This document shows positions 53,146-62,333 of a DNA stretch of 64,000 nt, in pieces. This DNA is from Comamonadaceae bacterium (GTDB taxonomy: Bacteria > Pseudomonadota > Gammaproteobacteria > Burkholderiales > Rhodocyclaceae): assembly GCA_029255645.1 (NCBI GenBank), contig JANLJE010000038.1:1-64000 (forward strand). Direction: 5' to 3'. Within the stretch, counting starts at the first letter, position 1, and each line of letters opens with the position of its first letter. The notes beneath the pieces are model-generated. The model searched no databases, was not told the DNA's origin, and was given only the letters and a program-made list of their open reading frames with translations. A program made the position numbers and the translations under genes.

Positions 53146-56004
53146 TCAAACCTCTCTTCCCAAGCGTTGGTAACGCCGTTCGAACGCTTCTTCACCGCCT
53201 TCCATCACTTGGCAGACTTCGCGGCGCATGGCCTGATCCTGCAAAGAGCCGGTTTGCTTCACATGACACTGGTGGTTGAAGTCCAGTACGTGGATCAACT
53301 CCGCATCGCCATTGACCACGATGTTGGGGTTGTGGGTCACGATGATGAGCTGACGGCGCAGTTTGTTGCTGCGGATCTGCTGCACGACCAATCCGTAGAT
53401 CAGGTGGTTATCCAGGTCATCTTCCGGCTGGTCGAGCACCAGCGGCTCGTTGCCGTGCGCCAGCAGGAAGGCCAGCATGGCCGCCGCGCGCTGCCCGGCG
53501 GACGCCTGGCCGATGGACTGAAAGTCCCGCCCGTCACCTTTGCGGCTGTATTCCACCTGCAAACCGTCTTCAGGGAACCAGCACAGGATGTGATCGATGA
53601 ATTCCGGGCGCTTGTCGGCTTCCGCTTTCAGGAATTTATTGAACCAGCCGCCAAACTCCGCTTGCCCGCGACAGGCTTGCGAGAGGCGTTTCTTCTGCGT
53701 CAATAGCGTCTGCTCGAAGGCCGCCGTATCCCATACGCCCGGCTGCTCGACCAGATCAACCGTGCCCAGCAGATCGGCCACGAGCCCTTTGGGGGATGCC
53801 CCCTCTTGCTCCTGATACAGGTCGTCCACGTACTTGCCTTCAGCGGCCCCAAGCACTTCCCGCAGGGAGCGCTCGATGCCCTGCGCGTCCCGGCTGTAAG
53901 GGATCAGTTCGATGCGCACAAAGGGATTGCCTTGCAGCGTTGCCTGCAGAAATGCGCTCCGTTGGGCGCTGATGGCGCGGCGGGCGGATTGCACCTGTTC
54001 CAGCAACGACTTGGCCTTCTCGCGCAACTCGGTGTGCTGCTTCTGCAAGGCTTCCAACTTCTTCAGCTCGATTTCCAGGCGCTGCTTTTCTTGCACCAGA
54101 CGACCGTACTCGCTGGGATCGCTGACGCCTTGTTGCTGCAAGTCGGCCTTGAGCTGCTCGTAAGCCGTCTTGGCCGCGTCGATCCGCGCAAACCAGGGCG
54201 AAGCCTCCAGTTCACCTCTCAGGACTTGCCCACGCTCCTGCAGCACGTTTGCCGCGCGCTCAACGTCCTGCCGCACCTTGGCGATGGCGGCGTGCAGCGC
54301 CTGGACAATGCTCAGTGCTGGTCCGTCTTCGGCGGTATCGAACAAGCCTTCCGGCAAGTCTTCCGCCAACAGATCGTCGGCAAGTGCTTTCAAGCGGGTT
54401 GCCAGTTCGGCGGAGGCGTCGAACTGGCGTTCCAGCTCGCGGCTTTGCCGGTTAGTGCGCTGATAGTTTTTCAGCAGGGCGGCATGATCGGCGCCCTCGA
54501 AGCGGGCCAGCTTGCGCTGAATATCTTGCAGGGCCAGCGTCAACGCCTCACGCCCTTGCAGCTTGCCGTCCAGCTCGCGCATCTGCGCCCGTGCGGCCAG
54601 GAAGGCACGCTTGGCCTCCTCAAAAGCGGCTTGCTGCGATTGCGTGCCCGCCGCATCGTCAATCACCTTGAGCAGCGCCTGTTGGCTGTCACCGGCCAGC
54701 GCGGCGATCTGCCCCTGGCTGAACAGGCGCACCGGAAAGCGTTGCTCGGTGACGGCCTGACTGGCCGAAGGCTTGAAACTGCCCGTAGCGGCGTCCCATT
54801 CCTCCACCGCGTGGCCCTGGCCATCCTGCCGCCAGATCAGGCGATAGGGCATGCCATCGCGCTGCACTTGCACGCAGAGGCTTGTTTCCGCCCGTAGTCC
54901 GCCTTCGTCATTGCGGCTCCTGGCGACCCTGTTGAAACGACTGAAGGTCTGCCCGGCTTCCGAGCTGGGCGACAGCTCCTTCTCACGGCGATAGGCCAGG
55001 CGCAGGGCATGCACGACGGTCGATTTTCCTGTGCCACGGCCACCAATCAAAGCATTGAAGTAGGGGTTGAGCGGCAAACTGGCAGACGTTCTGCCGCGCC
55101 CCATGTAACGTGCGTCACGGATTTCTATCGATTCGATGAAATGCTCGGGCGTATTGAACGGCGCAAAGCCGTTGCTCTCATCGCTGCGCCGAACGGAGAC
55201 TTCCTGCCCATCCAGCAAGGCAAGACGCAAGCCTTCCAGGCTAGGCCGGGCCATCTTGATCCAGGTATAGCGCGAACCCGGAACAGCCGTACCTTGGAAG
55301 CTGTGGCAATCGCTGCCCACCACGCTGGCAAAGCGCAGTTTCAGTTCATCCAGCACCATCGGCACGGGGCTAGAGGATACGGTCCACTCCAGTGCCAGGA
55401 TGCCGGGTTCCTGCAAGACAGCCTTAACCGTGTTGGCATCCATCACGCATCTGCGCGTACCAGACTCGACCTGTAACAGCCCCTTGTCGCCATCAGCATG
55501 TGCCGGAATGGCAAGCCCCCCTGCCGCCAGAATGCGCTCCACCACCTGGGCGGCACCGATGCGGGTCACACCATCGCTGCCACCACGCGTGCCTTGGTAA
55601 TCCACCTGCGCCAGCAGGTCGCTGATGGTTTGACTGTTAGCGGACGGGTCGAAGATCGCCAGCAGGTGAAAACCGCCCTGCACCGAGATTTCCACTCCAG
55701 GGAAGAGGTGCAGCTCACGGAACCCGTCAGGTGGCGTGCCCGCGTCGGCCTCGCGCTTCATTTCCGCATAGGCCGCCTTGAGCTTGTCGATCCACTCACC
55801 GGTGTTGTGGTCGGTGACCGCCACGCAGTCGATTTCGGCAGCCATGTACTTGAGCAGCCAGGTCTGCGGCGTTAGCTCATTTGGCGTGCCAATGACTGCC
55901 TGCCAGGCGCTCGTGTCCTTGGAGGCCGGGGTGTGGGTATGGAAATCGAACTTCCACCAGCGTGCGCCGGGGTAAGGCCAGGGTTGGCTTGCGTTGACGC
56001 TCAT
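53146..56004 (-). CDS. trlF: TrlF-type PHP-domain and SMC-like ATPase protein
   Basis: A 952-aa fusion. The N-terminal PHP phosphoesterase domain (about 1-290) has 'KFDFHTHTPASKDTSAW', 'DCVAVTDHNTGEW', 'HLFPGVEISV', 'GGLAIPAHADGD' and 'SVVGSDCHSFQG', the metal-binding His/Asp/Glu set. The ABC/SMC ATPase part has Walker A 'LIGGRGTGKSTVVHALRLAY' near residue 325, a coiled-coil (about 470-680), signature 'QASAGQRAAAMLAFLL', Walker B 'EPLVLDQPEDDLDNHLIY' near 855 and H-loop 'LIIVTHNPNIVVNGDAEL'. It looks catalytically complete and could be a nuclease effector. The ATG at 56004 has GAGGGA upstream; an alternative ATG lies at 56010. It follows hsdR by 10 bases. Confidence 0.88.
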   Translation of the reverse strand: MSVNASQPWPYPGARWWKFDFHTHTPASKDTSAWQAVIGTPNELTPQTWLLKYMAAEIDCVAVTDHNTGEWIDKLKAAYAEMKREADAGTPPDGFRELHLFPGVEISVQGGFHLLAIFDPSANSQTISDLLAQVDYQGTRGGSDGVTRIGAAQVVERILAAGGLAIPAHADGDKGLLQVESGTRRCVMDANTVKAVLQEPGILALEWTVSSSPVPMVLDELKLRFASVVGSDCHSFQGTAVPGSRYTWIKMARPSLEGLRLALLDGQEVSVRRSDESNGFAPFNTPEHFIESIEIRDARYMGRGRTSASLPLNPYFNALIGGRGTGKSTVVHALRLAYRREKELSPSSEAGQTFSRFNRVARSRNDEGGLRAETSLCVQVQRDGMPYRLIWRQDGQGHAVEEWDAATGSFKPSASQAVTEQRFPVRLFSQGQIAALAGDSQQALLKVIDDAAGTQSQQAAFEEAKRAFLAARAQMRELDGKLQGREALTLALQDIQRKLARFEGADHAALLKNYQRTNRQSRELERQFDASAELATRLKALADDLLAEDLPEGLFDTAEDGPALSIVQALHAAIAKVRQDVERAANVLQERGQVLRGELEASPWFARIDAAKTAYEQLKADLQQQGVSDPSEYGRLVQEKQRLEIELKKLEALQKQHTELREKAKSLLEQVQSARRAISAQRSAFLQATLQGNPFVRIELIPYSRDAQGIERSLREVLGAAEGKYVDDLYQEQEGASPKGLVADLLGTVDLVEQPGVWDTAAFEQTLLTQKKRLSQACRGQAEFGGWFNKFLKAEADKRPEFIDHILCWFPEDGLQVEYSRKGDGRDFQSIGQASAGQRAAAMLAFLLAHGNEPLVLDQPEDDLDNHLIYGLVVQQIRSNKLRRQLIIVTHNPNIVVNGDAELIHVLDFNHQCHVKQTGSLQDQAMRREVCQVMEGGEEAFERRYQRLGREV

Positions 56005-56014
56005 GTTCATTCCC

Positions 56015-59005
56015 TCAGTAATACTGCCGGATGTAGCTGTAGGCCTTCTCGAACAGCTCTTCATCCGCATGCAGCTTGTATTTGAAGAGAGCCTTTCGTA
56101 GCGCCTTCTTGACCTCGCGCTCGCCAGCCTGCGTGCCTTGCCAGCCCGGGAAGCGGACGAGGCGCACGATCTCGTCGATGTCCGCCACGACGCGTTCGAC
56201 CATGATCGGCGTCTCTGCGGTCTTCACCTCGTTGAACAGTTCGGTCAGCGCCGCCTTGCCGCGATCCTCGTCCTCTTCGGGCGGGACCTCCTTCTCGGCT
56301 TGCAGCGTATCCTTGGCGATCTCCAGCAGCTGCTTGAGAAACTCGACGCTGTTGATCTGGCCGGACTCGAAACGGTCCTTCAGCGCATCAAGCCGTTCCG
56401 AAAGCTTCTTGAACTTGGGGTTGCCGCCGTGCCCGCGCAGCCGGCGCTTGAGCTTGATCTCGATCTCCTTGGCCTTCTTCGGATCGGGGTTCGAAAGCAC
56501 GGCCTCCAGCAGATCGGCGTCCAGCACCAAGGTGTCGAGGTCATCCCGCACCGCGTCGACATGGACGTTCTGGTGGATCAGCTCGATGGTCTTGGCGCCC
56601 AGCGAATGCCAGATCAGCTTGCCGTGGCCGCTGGACGGCTGCACCGATTGGTACACCTGCGTCAGCCACTTGTAGTCCGGCTCGAAGGGGCCAAGGACGG
56701 TGTCCGGTGACAGCGCCTCCCAGATCTTGTTGAGCACGCTGTACTCGGCAGCAAAGTTGTCCCGCACCTCATTGTTGGGCAGGCACTGCTGCGCGGCGAT
56801 CAGGCCCTCATAGCCTTGCAAGCTGCGGTCACAGCCGGCGAAGAAGGCCAGGCATTTCTGCATGGCTTCGGGCAGCTTGTCCTTCAGCTCCTGGATGTTG
56901 CTCACCACCTGCCTGACGCTCTGGTCGTCGAATTCCAGCGCTGCCGCCACATCATCGAAGATGCCGAGGTAGTCGACGATCAGGCCGTGGGTCTTCTGCT
57001 CGGAGTACGTGCGGTTCACCCGGCAGATGGCCTGCAGCAGCGTGTGGTCGCGCAGCGGCTTGTCCAGGTACATGGCCTGCAGGATGGGCGCATCAAAGCC
57101 GGTCAGCAGCTTGGCCGTGACGATGATCAGCTTCAGAGGATCGGCCGGGTCGCGGAAGCGATCCAGCAGCCGTTCTTCCTCATCGCGTGAACGGTCGTAG
57201 GCCGCGTACTCTGGATGCTCCTTCTTGTCGGACGCCTGCACCGACATCACGATGTCTGTAGCCTCGGGCGGCAGCAGCTTGTCCAGCTCGGCCTTGAACA
57301 GTAGGCAGGACTCCCGGTCGAAGGTGACGATCTGGCCCTTGAAGCCGTTGGGCTCCACCTTGGTCTGGAAATGCTCGACGATGTCCTCGCACACCTTGCG
57401 GATGCGCTCAGGCGTCTTGACCAGCACGGCTATCTTGGCGGCGGTCTTCGCGAGGTTGTCCTTGTCCAGGTCCGACAGGCCGCCGGTCAAATCCTTGTAG
57501 GCGGCATCGAGGGCGACCTTGTCGATGTGCAGATCGATCAAGCGCGGCTCGAAGTGCAGTTTCAGCGTGGCACCGTCGCGGATTGACTCCTCGAAGCCGT
57601 ACCGGCTCATGTAGCCTTTTTCGTCCTCGTCGGCACCAAAGGCGTAGAAGGTGTTGCGGTCGGCACGGTTGATCGGCGTACCGGTCAGGCCGAACAGAAA
57701 TGCATTGGGCAGGGCCTCGCGCATCTTGCGGCCCAGGTCGCCTTCTTGCGTGCGGTGGGCTTCGTCCACCAAGGCGATGATGTTGCTGCGGTCGTTCAGG
57801 CTACCTGTGGCCTCGCCGAACTTGAAGATCGTGGTGATGATGATCTTGCGCACGTCCTGAGCCAGCAGCTGCTGCAGTTTCTCGCGGGTGTCCGCTTTCT
57901 CCAGATTGGGAATGTCAGCGCCAGTGAAGGTGCCGGTGATCTGAGTATCCAGGTCGATCCGATCCACCACGATCAGCACGGTGGGATTCTTCAGGCCGGC
58001 ATGCATGCGCAGCTTCTGCGCGGCAAACACCATCAGCAGTGACTTGCCCGAACCCTGGAAGTGCCAGATCAGCCCTTTCCTCGGGTAACCCGCCAGCACG
58101 CGCTCGACGATCTTGTTGGCCGCCTCGTACTGCTGGTAGCGGCAGATGATCTTGATGCGGCGCTTCTTCTTGTCCGTGGCGAACAGGGTGAAGCTGCCGA
58201 GGATGTCCAGCACCACATGCGGGCGCAACATGCTCTCAGCGGACAGCTTGAGCGACTTCAGCGGGTGGTGCTGACCATCCTCCCCATTGCCATCCAGATG
58301 CCACGGCCCCCAATCCTTGACCGGCAGGCCGATGGACCCGTAGTGGTAAGCCTTGCCTTCGGTCGCCACCGAGAACACGTTGCAGACGAAGAGCTCAGGC
58401 ACGAACTTCTCGTAGTCGTCGTGCACCTGTACCGCACCATCGACCCAGCTGATGCACTTCTTGACCGGCGTCTTCGCCTCAATCAGTACCAGCGGCAGTC
58501 CGTTGACCAACAACACCAAATCGGCGCGGCGCTCGGTGGGGCCGGCACGGTAGGTGTACTGCTGGGTGACGATGTAATGGTTTTGCGACAGATCATCCAG
58601 GTCGATCAGCCGCACGGGCACATGCTCGTTGTTTTGGCCGAAGGGCATCGAGCGCTCGCCACGCATCCAGGCGGTCATCTCCTCGTTGGCACGGATCAGG
58701 CCATCCGAGCGCACCGACAGCACGATGGCGCGCAGCTTGTAGAGCACCTCGTCGGCGCGGTCGGGCTGGGCGGCAATCTCGGGGTTCAGGCGGATCAGTG
58801 CATCGCGCAGCCAGGGTTCGACCAGCACTTCCTGGATCTGGCGCGGCACCTCAGCCGGGGCGGCGTAACGCCAGCCGACGCCTTTGGGGCTAGGACCATA
58901 GCTGGCGAGCGGTTCCTGAACGGTGTTGGCCGGGATAGCCTTAATGGGGCCAGCGAGCAGATCGCGGACGTAGGCTTCGACGGTGTTGGATTCTGTAAAA
59001 CTCAT
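56015..59005 (-). CDS. hsdR: Type I restriction endonuclease subunit R
   Basis: ATP-dependent translocase and nuclease of the type I RM complex; 996 aa, a usual length. The N-terminal nuclease domain has 'ADLVLLVNGLPLVLIEAKTP' with the D...E-x-K motif near residue 175. The helicase has Walker A 'HFQGSGKSLLMVFAAQKL' near 318, DEAH-box 'IIALVDEAHRTQEGDLGRK' near 412 and later 'AKLLTGFDAPILQAMYLDK' and 'QAICRVNRTY'. All motor and nuclease motifs appear intact. Its ATG overlaps the hsdS stop by four bases. Confidence 0.96.
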   Translation of the reverse strand: MSFTESNTVEAYVRDLLAGPIKAIPANTVQEPLASYGPSPKGVGWRYAAPAEVPRQIQEVLVEPWLRDALIRLNPEIAAQPDRADEVLYKLRAIVLSVRSDGLIRANEEMTAWMRGERSMPFGQNNEHVPVRLIDLDDLSQNHYIVTQQYTYRAGPTERRADLVLLVNGLPLVLIEAKTPVKKCISWVDGAVQVHDDYEKFVPELFVCNVFSVATEGKAYHYGSIGLPVKDWGPWHLDGNGEDGQHHPLKSLKLSAESMLRPHVVLDILGSFTLFATDKKKRRIKIICRYQQYEAANKIVERVLAGYPRKGLIWHFQGSGKSLLMVFAAQKLRMHAGLKNPTVLIVVDRIDLDTQITGTFTGADIPNLEKADTREKLQQLLAQDVRKIIITTIFKFGEATGSLNDRSNIIALVDEAHRTQEGDLGRKMREALPNAFLFGLTGTPINRADRNTFYAFGADEDEKGYMSRYGFEESIRDGATLKLHFEPRLIDLHIDKVALDAAYKDLTGGLSDLDKDNLAKTAAKIAVLVKTPERIRKVCEDIVEHFQTKVEPNGFKGQIVTFDRESCLLFKAELDKLLPPEATDIVMSVQASDKKEHPEYAAYDRSRDEEERLLDRFRDPADPLKLIIVTAKLLTGFDAPILQAMYLDKPLRDHTLLQAICRVNRTYSEQKTHGLIVDYLGIFDDVAAALEFDDQSVRQVVSNIQELKDKLPEAMQKCLAFFAGCDRSLQGYEGLIAAQQCLPNNEVRDNFAAEYSVLNKIWEALSPDTVLGPFEPDYKWLTQVYQSVQPSSGHGKLIWHSLGAKTIELIHQNVHVDAVRDDLDTLVLDADLLEAVLSNPDPKKAKEIEIKLKRRLRGHGGNPKFKKLSERLDALKDRFESGQINSVEFLKQLLEIAKDTLQAEKEVPPEEDEDRGKAALTELFNEVKTAETPIMVERVVADIDEIVRLVRFPGWQGTQAGEREVKKALRKALFKYKLHADEELFEKAYSYIRQYY

Positions 59006-60189
59006 CTCGAAGCCCCCTCCATAAGAACCTGATTCCTTATCGCACTTGCAGTCTTTGCCCGCTTCTTAAGCTGTGGAATGGCCGCCACTACGGCGGATAA
59101 GGCTTCCACGATTGCTTTCTGTGCATCAATCGATACGAGGGGAAAATTCATTTCCGCAAACCGCTGGACGCCCAAGTGCGCGATTGATGTTGTCTGTTTT
59201 GAAATTTGGACGAACCGAGATGTGTATTGGCAATACTGAAAGTAGTAATGCGCGAACTCTGACATCACCTCCGCATTTGGGCGAAATCGAATCAGCGTGT
59301 TTTGAAAGCAGCAATCTGGGACTTCATCGCGGAATATCGCACTGCGGCCAACAAGCTCCCGACTTTGCCCTTCGTTCAGCAGAACATCTCCGCTCTGCAA
59401 CCTGAATGTCGAGAACTCACTCTCATTGAAGTCCATCTCATTGACATCACTCGTGTCGATGAATCCATCGAACACATTTGCAACGCGCAGATACTTCCTT
59501 GTGTTTTTCCCGGTTTTGTATTTCGGCGACAACTGCCGGCCCATAAGTATTTGGCCAGCATCACGCGCCTTGACCCACCGACAATCGATCTCGGTTGCTA
59601 GAAAAGGAATGCGGACCGTACCTTCGCCCTGTAGTGCATCAAAGGTTTCGAATAACAGTGACTTTCTCAGCCTCTCTGAATGGGCCGCTGCATCTTCGGC
59701 TGCTGTTCTTGCGGCCTCAGCGTTCAAGAGCAGACGTATAAGACGCTGCTGCTCATCCATCGGCGGGAGCACAAACTCAAAGTCCGCCAAACTCGTCCAG
59801 TTGGTGCGGGGGCTCAACGAGCCAGCTGATGTGCCCACCGCGTGATCAAAAAAGACATCGGTCTGGCAAATGAATGGCAGCAACTCTGGCAACAAGAGCT
59901 GCACATCCTTTGTCTCCAGCACGTAGATGTCCCCGGAACAGACGCCGGAGAAATCCGCCACAGCCACCTTCCGCTGGTAAGCGCGTCGCTTGCCGAACAG
60001 CACCTGCCCAGGTTGAAACACGCTGGTGAAGGTCACGCCGTCGGCGACGCTGCCCCAACTGCGGATGCGCAAGTCACCTGGTTCGATATGTTCCAGACCG
60101 ACGTAGCGTTCAATGCCATCGGCCAGCGGATCTTTGCTGCGAGCTTTCGAGAGGCGCACCACGTCGCCGAACTTAACGCGGCGCGCCAT
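59002..60189 (-). CDS. hsdS: Type I restriction specificity subunit S
   Basis: A 395-aa DNA-recognition subunit with two target recognition domains (about 1-130 and 185-335). They are separated and closed by the conserved helical regions 'MDEQQRLIRLLLNAEAARTA' and 'SIDAQKAIVEALSAVVAAIP'. This is a full bipartite S subunit, so a split recognition site is expected; the sequence itself cannot be read from the gene. Base composition is visibly more AT-rich in the TRDs than in flanking genes, which fits exchange of specificity modules. It overlaps hsdM by one base (TAATG) and hsdR by four. Confidence 0.94.
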   Translation of the reverse strand: MARRVKFGDVVRLSKARSKDPLADGIERYVGLEHIEPGDLRIRSWGSVADGVTFTSVFQPGQVLFGKRRAYQRKVAVADFSGVCSGDIYVLETKDVQLLLPELLPFICQTDVFFDHAVGTSAGSLSPRTNWTSLADFEFVLPPMDEQQRLIRLLLNAEAARTAAEDAAAHSERLRKSLLFETFDALQGEGTVRIPFLATEIDCRWVKARDAGQILMGRQLSPKYKTGKNTRKYLRVANVFDGFIDTSDVNEMDFNESEFSTFRLQSGDVLLNEGQSRELVGRSAIFRDEVPDCCFQNTLIRFRPNAEVMSEFAHYYFQYCQYTSRFVQISKQTTSIAHLGVQRFAEMNFPLVSIDAQKAIVEALSAVVAAIPQLKKRAKTASAIRNQVLMEGASR

Positions 60190-62333
60190 TATACCAACTC
60201 CCCCTGATTCTCAGGTGTGAGGCGGTGAGCACGCATCCAAGCTAATGCCTTGTACCAGCGTTCTGTCTCAATGCGTTGCTTGCTGGGGTGCCAGTTGTGC
60301 GTCACTTCGTGGATGATGTCCTCATCAATGAATGGCTCATTCTTAGATTTCAAATCAACCCAAGCTGAGTACAAAGTGGCGACGATCTCACATTGCTCGG
60401 TACTTGCCGTCTTGAGGCGCGCGATTAAGAGGTCGATGCGGTCGCGAACATGTACGAAATAGCGAGAGTAATAGTCAGCGTGCTGGCCGGATTTTTCCAG
60501 CGGCGTGTAGTGTGTCCGCCCATTCCCTTTGGCGACATCAAACCACTTATGCGATTTCAGGTTGCTCACGATGGAGCGCATAGCTCTGGGGTCGTATGGG
60601 CCCGCCGCTTGCCGGTAGTACTGGCTTTGCATATCAGCTTCAAGGCCAAAATGCTTTTCACTCAGAAAAAGCAGTTTTTCCAGCTTGACGCTGCCGAATC
60701 GCTGCTCACCGTGTAGTTGATGCACTATTTCAGCCGCCAGTACCGCACGTTTAAATGCTGGCTGTACGACCCGCTTTGCCTTCTCTTGCAGCGGCATTAT
60801 TTCGACAGTGGGCTTATTGGTACCAAGCCCGTCTAGCGTTGCCACCAGCGCGTCCATCTGTTGCCAGAACGCACTGCCATCGGTTTGCCATTGGTCCCAG
60901 GCCGAACGCAACGATACCGCGTCGCAATTGCTGTCGGTGGCGATGGCGGCGGCAATACGCTTCACGTACAGCGGGATCGACAGGTTGGCCGCATTGGCGC
61001 CAATCTCGGCCAGTGTGGCGACCTTGGCAAAACCGGGCACATCGGCAAACGTCTTGTAGGCGTCCAGGATGCGCTGCTGGTGCGCAGGCGTAAGGAAGCT
61101 CTGTGCGCGCTCCCGGGTGACCTCGTTCACCGCGTCGATGAAGATCACCTTGCCCTTGCAAGCGGCGGACTTTTTGCGGTTGCAGATGACGATGCAAGAC
61201 TCCATCGGGGAGTTGTAGAACAGGTTGGGTCCCAAACCGATGACGGCCTCCACCCAGTCCTGCTCGACCATCTTGGCGCGCATGGCCTGTTCCTCGTTGC
61301 GGAACAGCACGCCGTGGGGCCAGAGCACGGCGCAGCGCCCCTTGGTGGTGAGGCTGGTCAGGATGTGCTGCTGGAACGCATAGTCGGCACGGCCCTGCGG
61401 CGGCGTGCCCAGGGAGTTGCGACCCCACTTGTCGCTGCTCCAGGCCTCGCGGTTCCACTGCTTGATGGAGTACGGCGGGTTGGCCAGGATCACGTCGAAC
61501 TGGCGCAGGCGGTCGCCCTCGATGTGCTTGGGTTCGGCCAGGGTGTCGCCCCGGATGATCTCGAAGTCCTCCACGCCGTGCAGAAACAGGTTCATGCGGG
61601 CGATGGATGAGGTGATGAGGTTGCGTTCCTGCCCGTAGAGCTTGAGCGTGCGGTACTCGCCGCCCGAGCGCTTCACTTCGTCCAGCGCCGAGATCAACAT
61701 GCCGCCGGTGCCGCAGGTGGGGTCGTAGATCGACTCGCCGGCCTGCGGCGCCAGGAGTTGCGTCATCAGGTGGACGACGGTGCGGTTGGTGTAGAACTCG
61801 GCTGCCGTGTGGCCGGAGTCGTCCGCGAACTTCTTGATCAGGTACTCGTAGGCGTTGCCCAGCTCATCTTCGGGGACGTTGGTCACCGACAGTGTCTGGG
61901 TCGAAAAATGCTCAATCAGGTTCTTCAGCGTTTCGTCGGGCAGGCGCTCGCGGTTGGTCCAGGGCGCGTCGCCGAAGATGCCATCGAGCAGGTCCGGGTT
62001 AGCGGTCTCGATGGCGCGCATGGCCTTCTGGATGGCCGCGCCGACGTTTTTCGGGGTCTGTCGCACATCATTCCAGTGCGCGCCCTCGGGGATCTGGAAG
62101 CGGTGGTTCTCCGTGAACTGCGCGTAGGAGAGGTCGCCGCCTGAGTTGGCCAGCGCCGCTTGGTATTCCTCGTCCCAGACATCCGACACGCGCTTGTAGA
62201 ACAGCAGCGGGAAGATGAACTGCTTGTAGTCGCCGGCGTCGATGAGGCCGCGAAGCAGCACGGCGGCGCCCCACAGGTAGCTTTCGAGTTCTTGTTGGCT
62301 GATGCGTTTACTTGGGTGACTCATTTCAGCCAT
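60189..62333 (-). CDS. hsdM: Type I methyltransferase subunit M fused to a Panacea-like (DUF4065) domain
   Basis: Residues 1 to about 510 are an N6-adenine methyltransferase HsdM. It has the N-terminal helical domain ('FIFPLLFYKRVSDVWDEEYQ'), SAM motif I 'DPTCGTGGMLISALDEVKRS' near 203 and the catalytic 'VILANPPYSIKQWN' near 281. From about residue 525 a second domain follows: 'AVLAAEIVHQLHGEQ', 'KLEKLLFLSEKHFGLEAD' and 'QYYRQAAGPYDPRAMRS'. This resembles the Panacea/SocA-like (DUF4065) domain known from toxin-neutralising antitoxins and some regulators. At 714 aa it is ~200 residues longer than a normal HsdM. Its start overlaps the upstream hsdM by 13 bases. Confidence 0.92.
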   Translation of the reverse strand: MAEMSHPSKRISQQELESYLWGAAVLLRGLIDAGDYKQFIFPLLFYKRVSDVWDEEYQAALANSGGDLSYAQFTENHRFQIPEGAHWNDVRQTPKNVGAAIQKAMRAIETANPDLLDGIFGDAPWTNRERLPDETLKNLIEHFSTQTLSVTNVPEDELGNAYEYLIKKFADDSGHTAAEFYTNRTVVHLMTQLLAPQAGESIYDPTCGTGGMLISALDEVKRSGGEYRTLKLYGQERNLITSSIARMNLFLHGVEDFEIIRGDTLAEPKHIEGDRLRQFDVILANPPYSIKQWNREAWSSDKWGRNSLGTPPQGRADYAFQQHILTSLTTKGRCAVLWPHGVLFRNEEQAMRAKMVEQDWVEAVIGLGPNLFYNSPMESCIVICNRKKSAACKGKVIFIDAVNEVTRERAQSFLTPAHQQRILDAYKTFADVPGFAKVATLAEIGANAANLSIPLYVKRIAAAIATDSNCDAVSLRSAWDQWQTDGSAFWQQMDALVATLDGLGTNKPTVEIMPLQEKAKRVVQPAFKRAVLAAEIVHQLHGEQRFGSVKLEKLLFLSEKHFGLEADMQSQYYRQAAGPYDPRAMRSIVSNLKSHKWFDVAKGNGRTHYTPLEKSGQHADYYSRYFVHVRDRIDLLIARLKTASTEQCEIVATLYSAWVDLKSKNEPFIDEDIIHEVTHNWHPSKQRIETERWYKALAWMRAHRLTPENQGELV

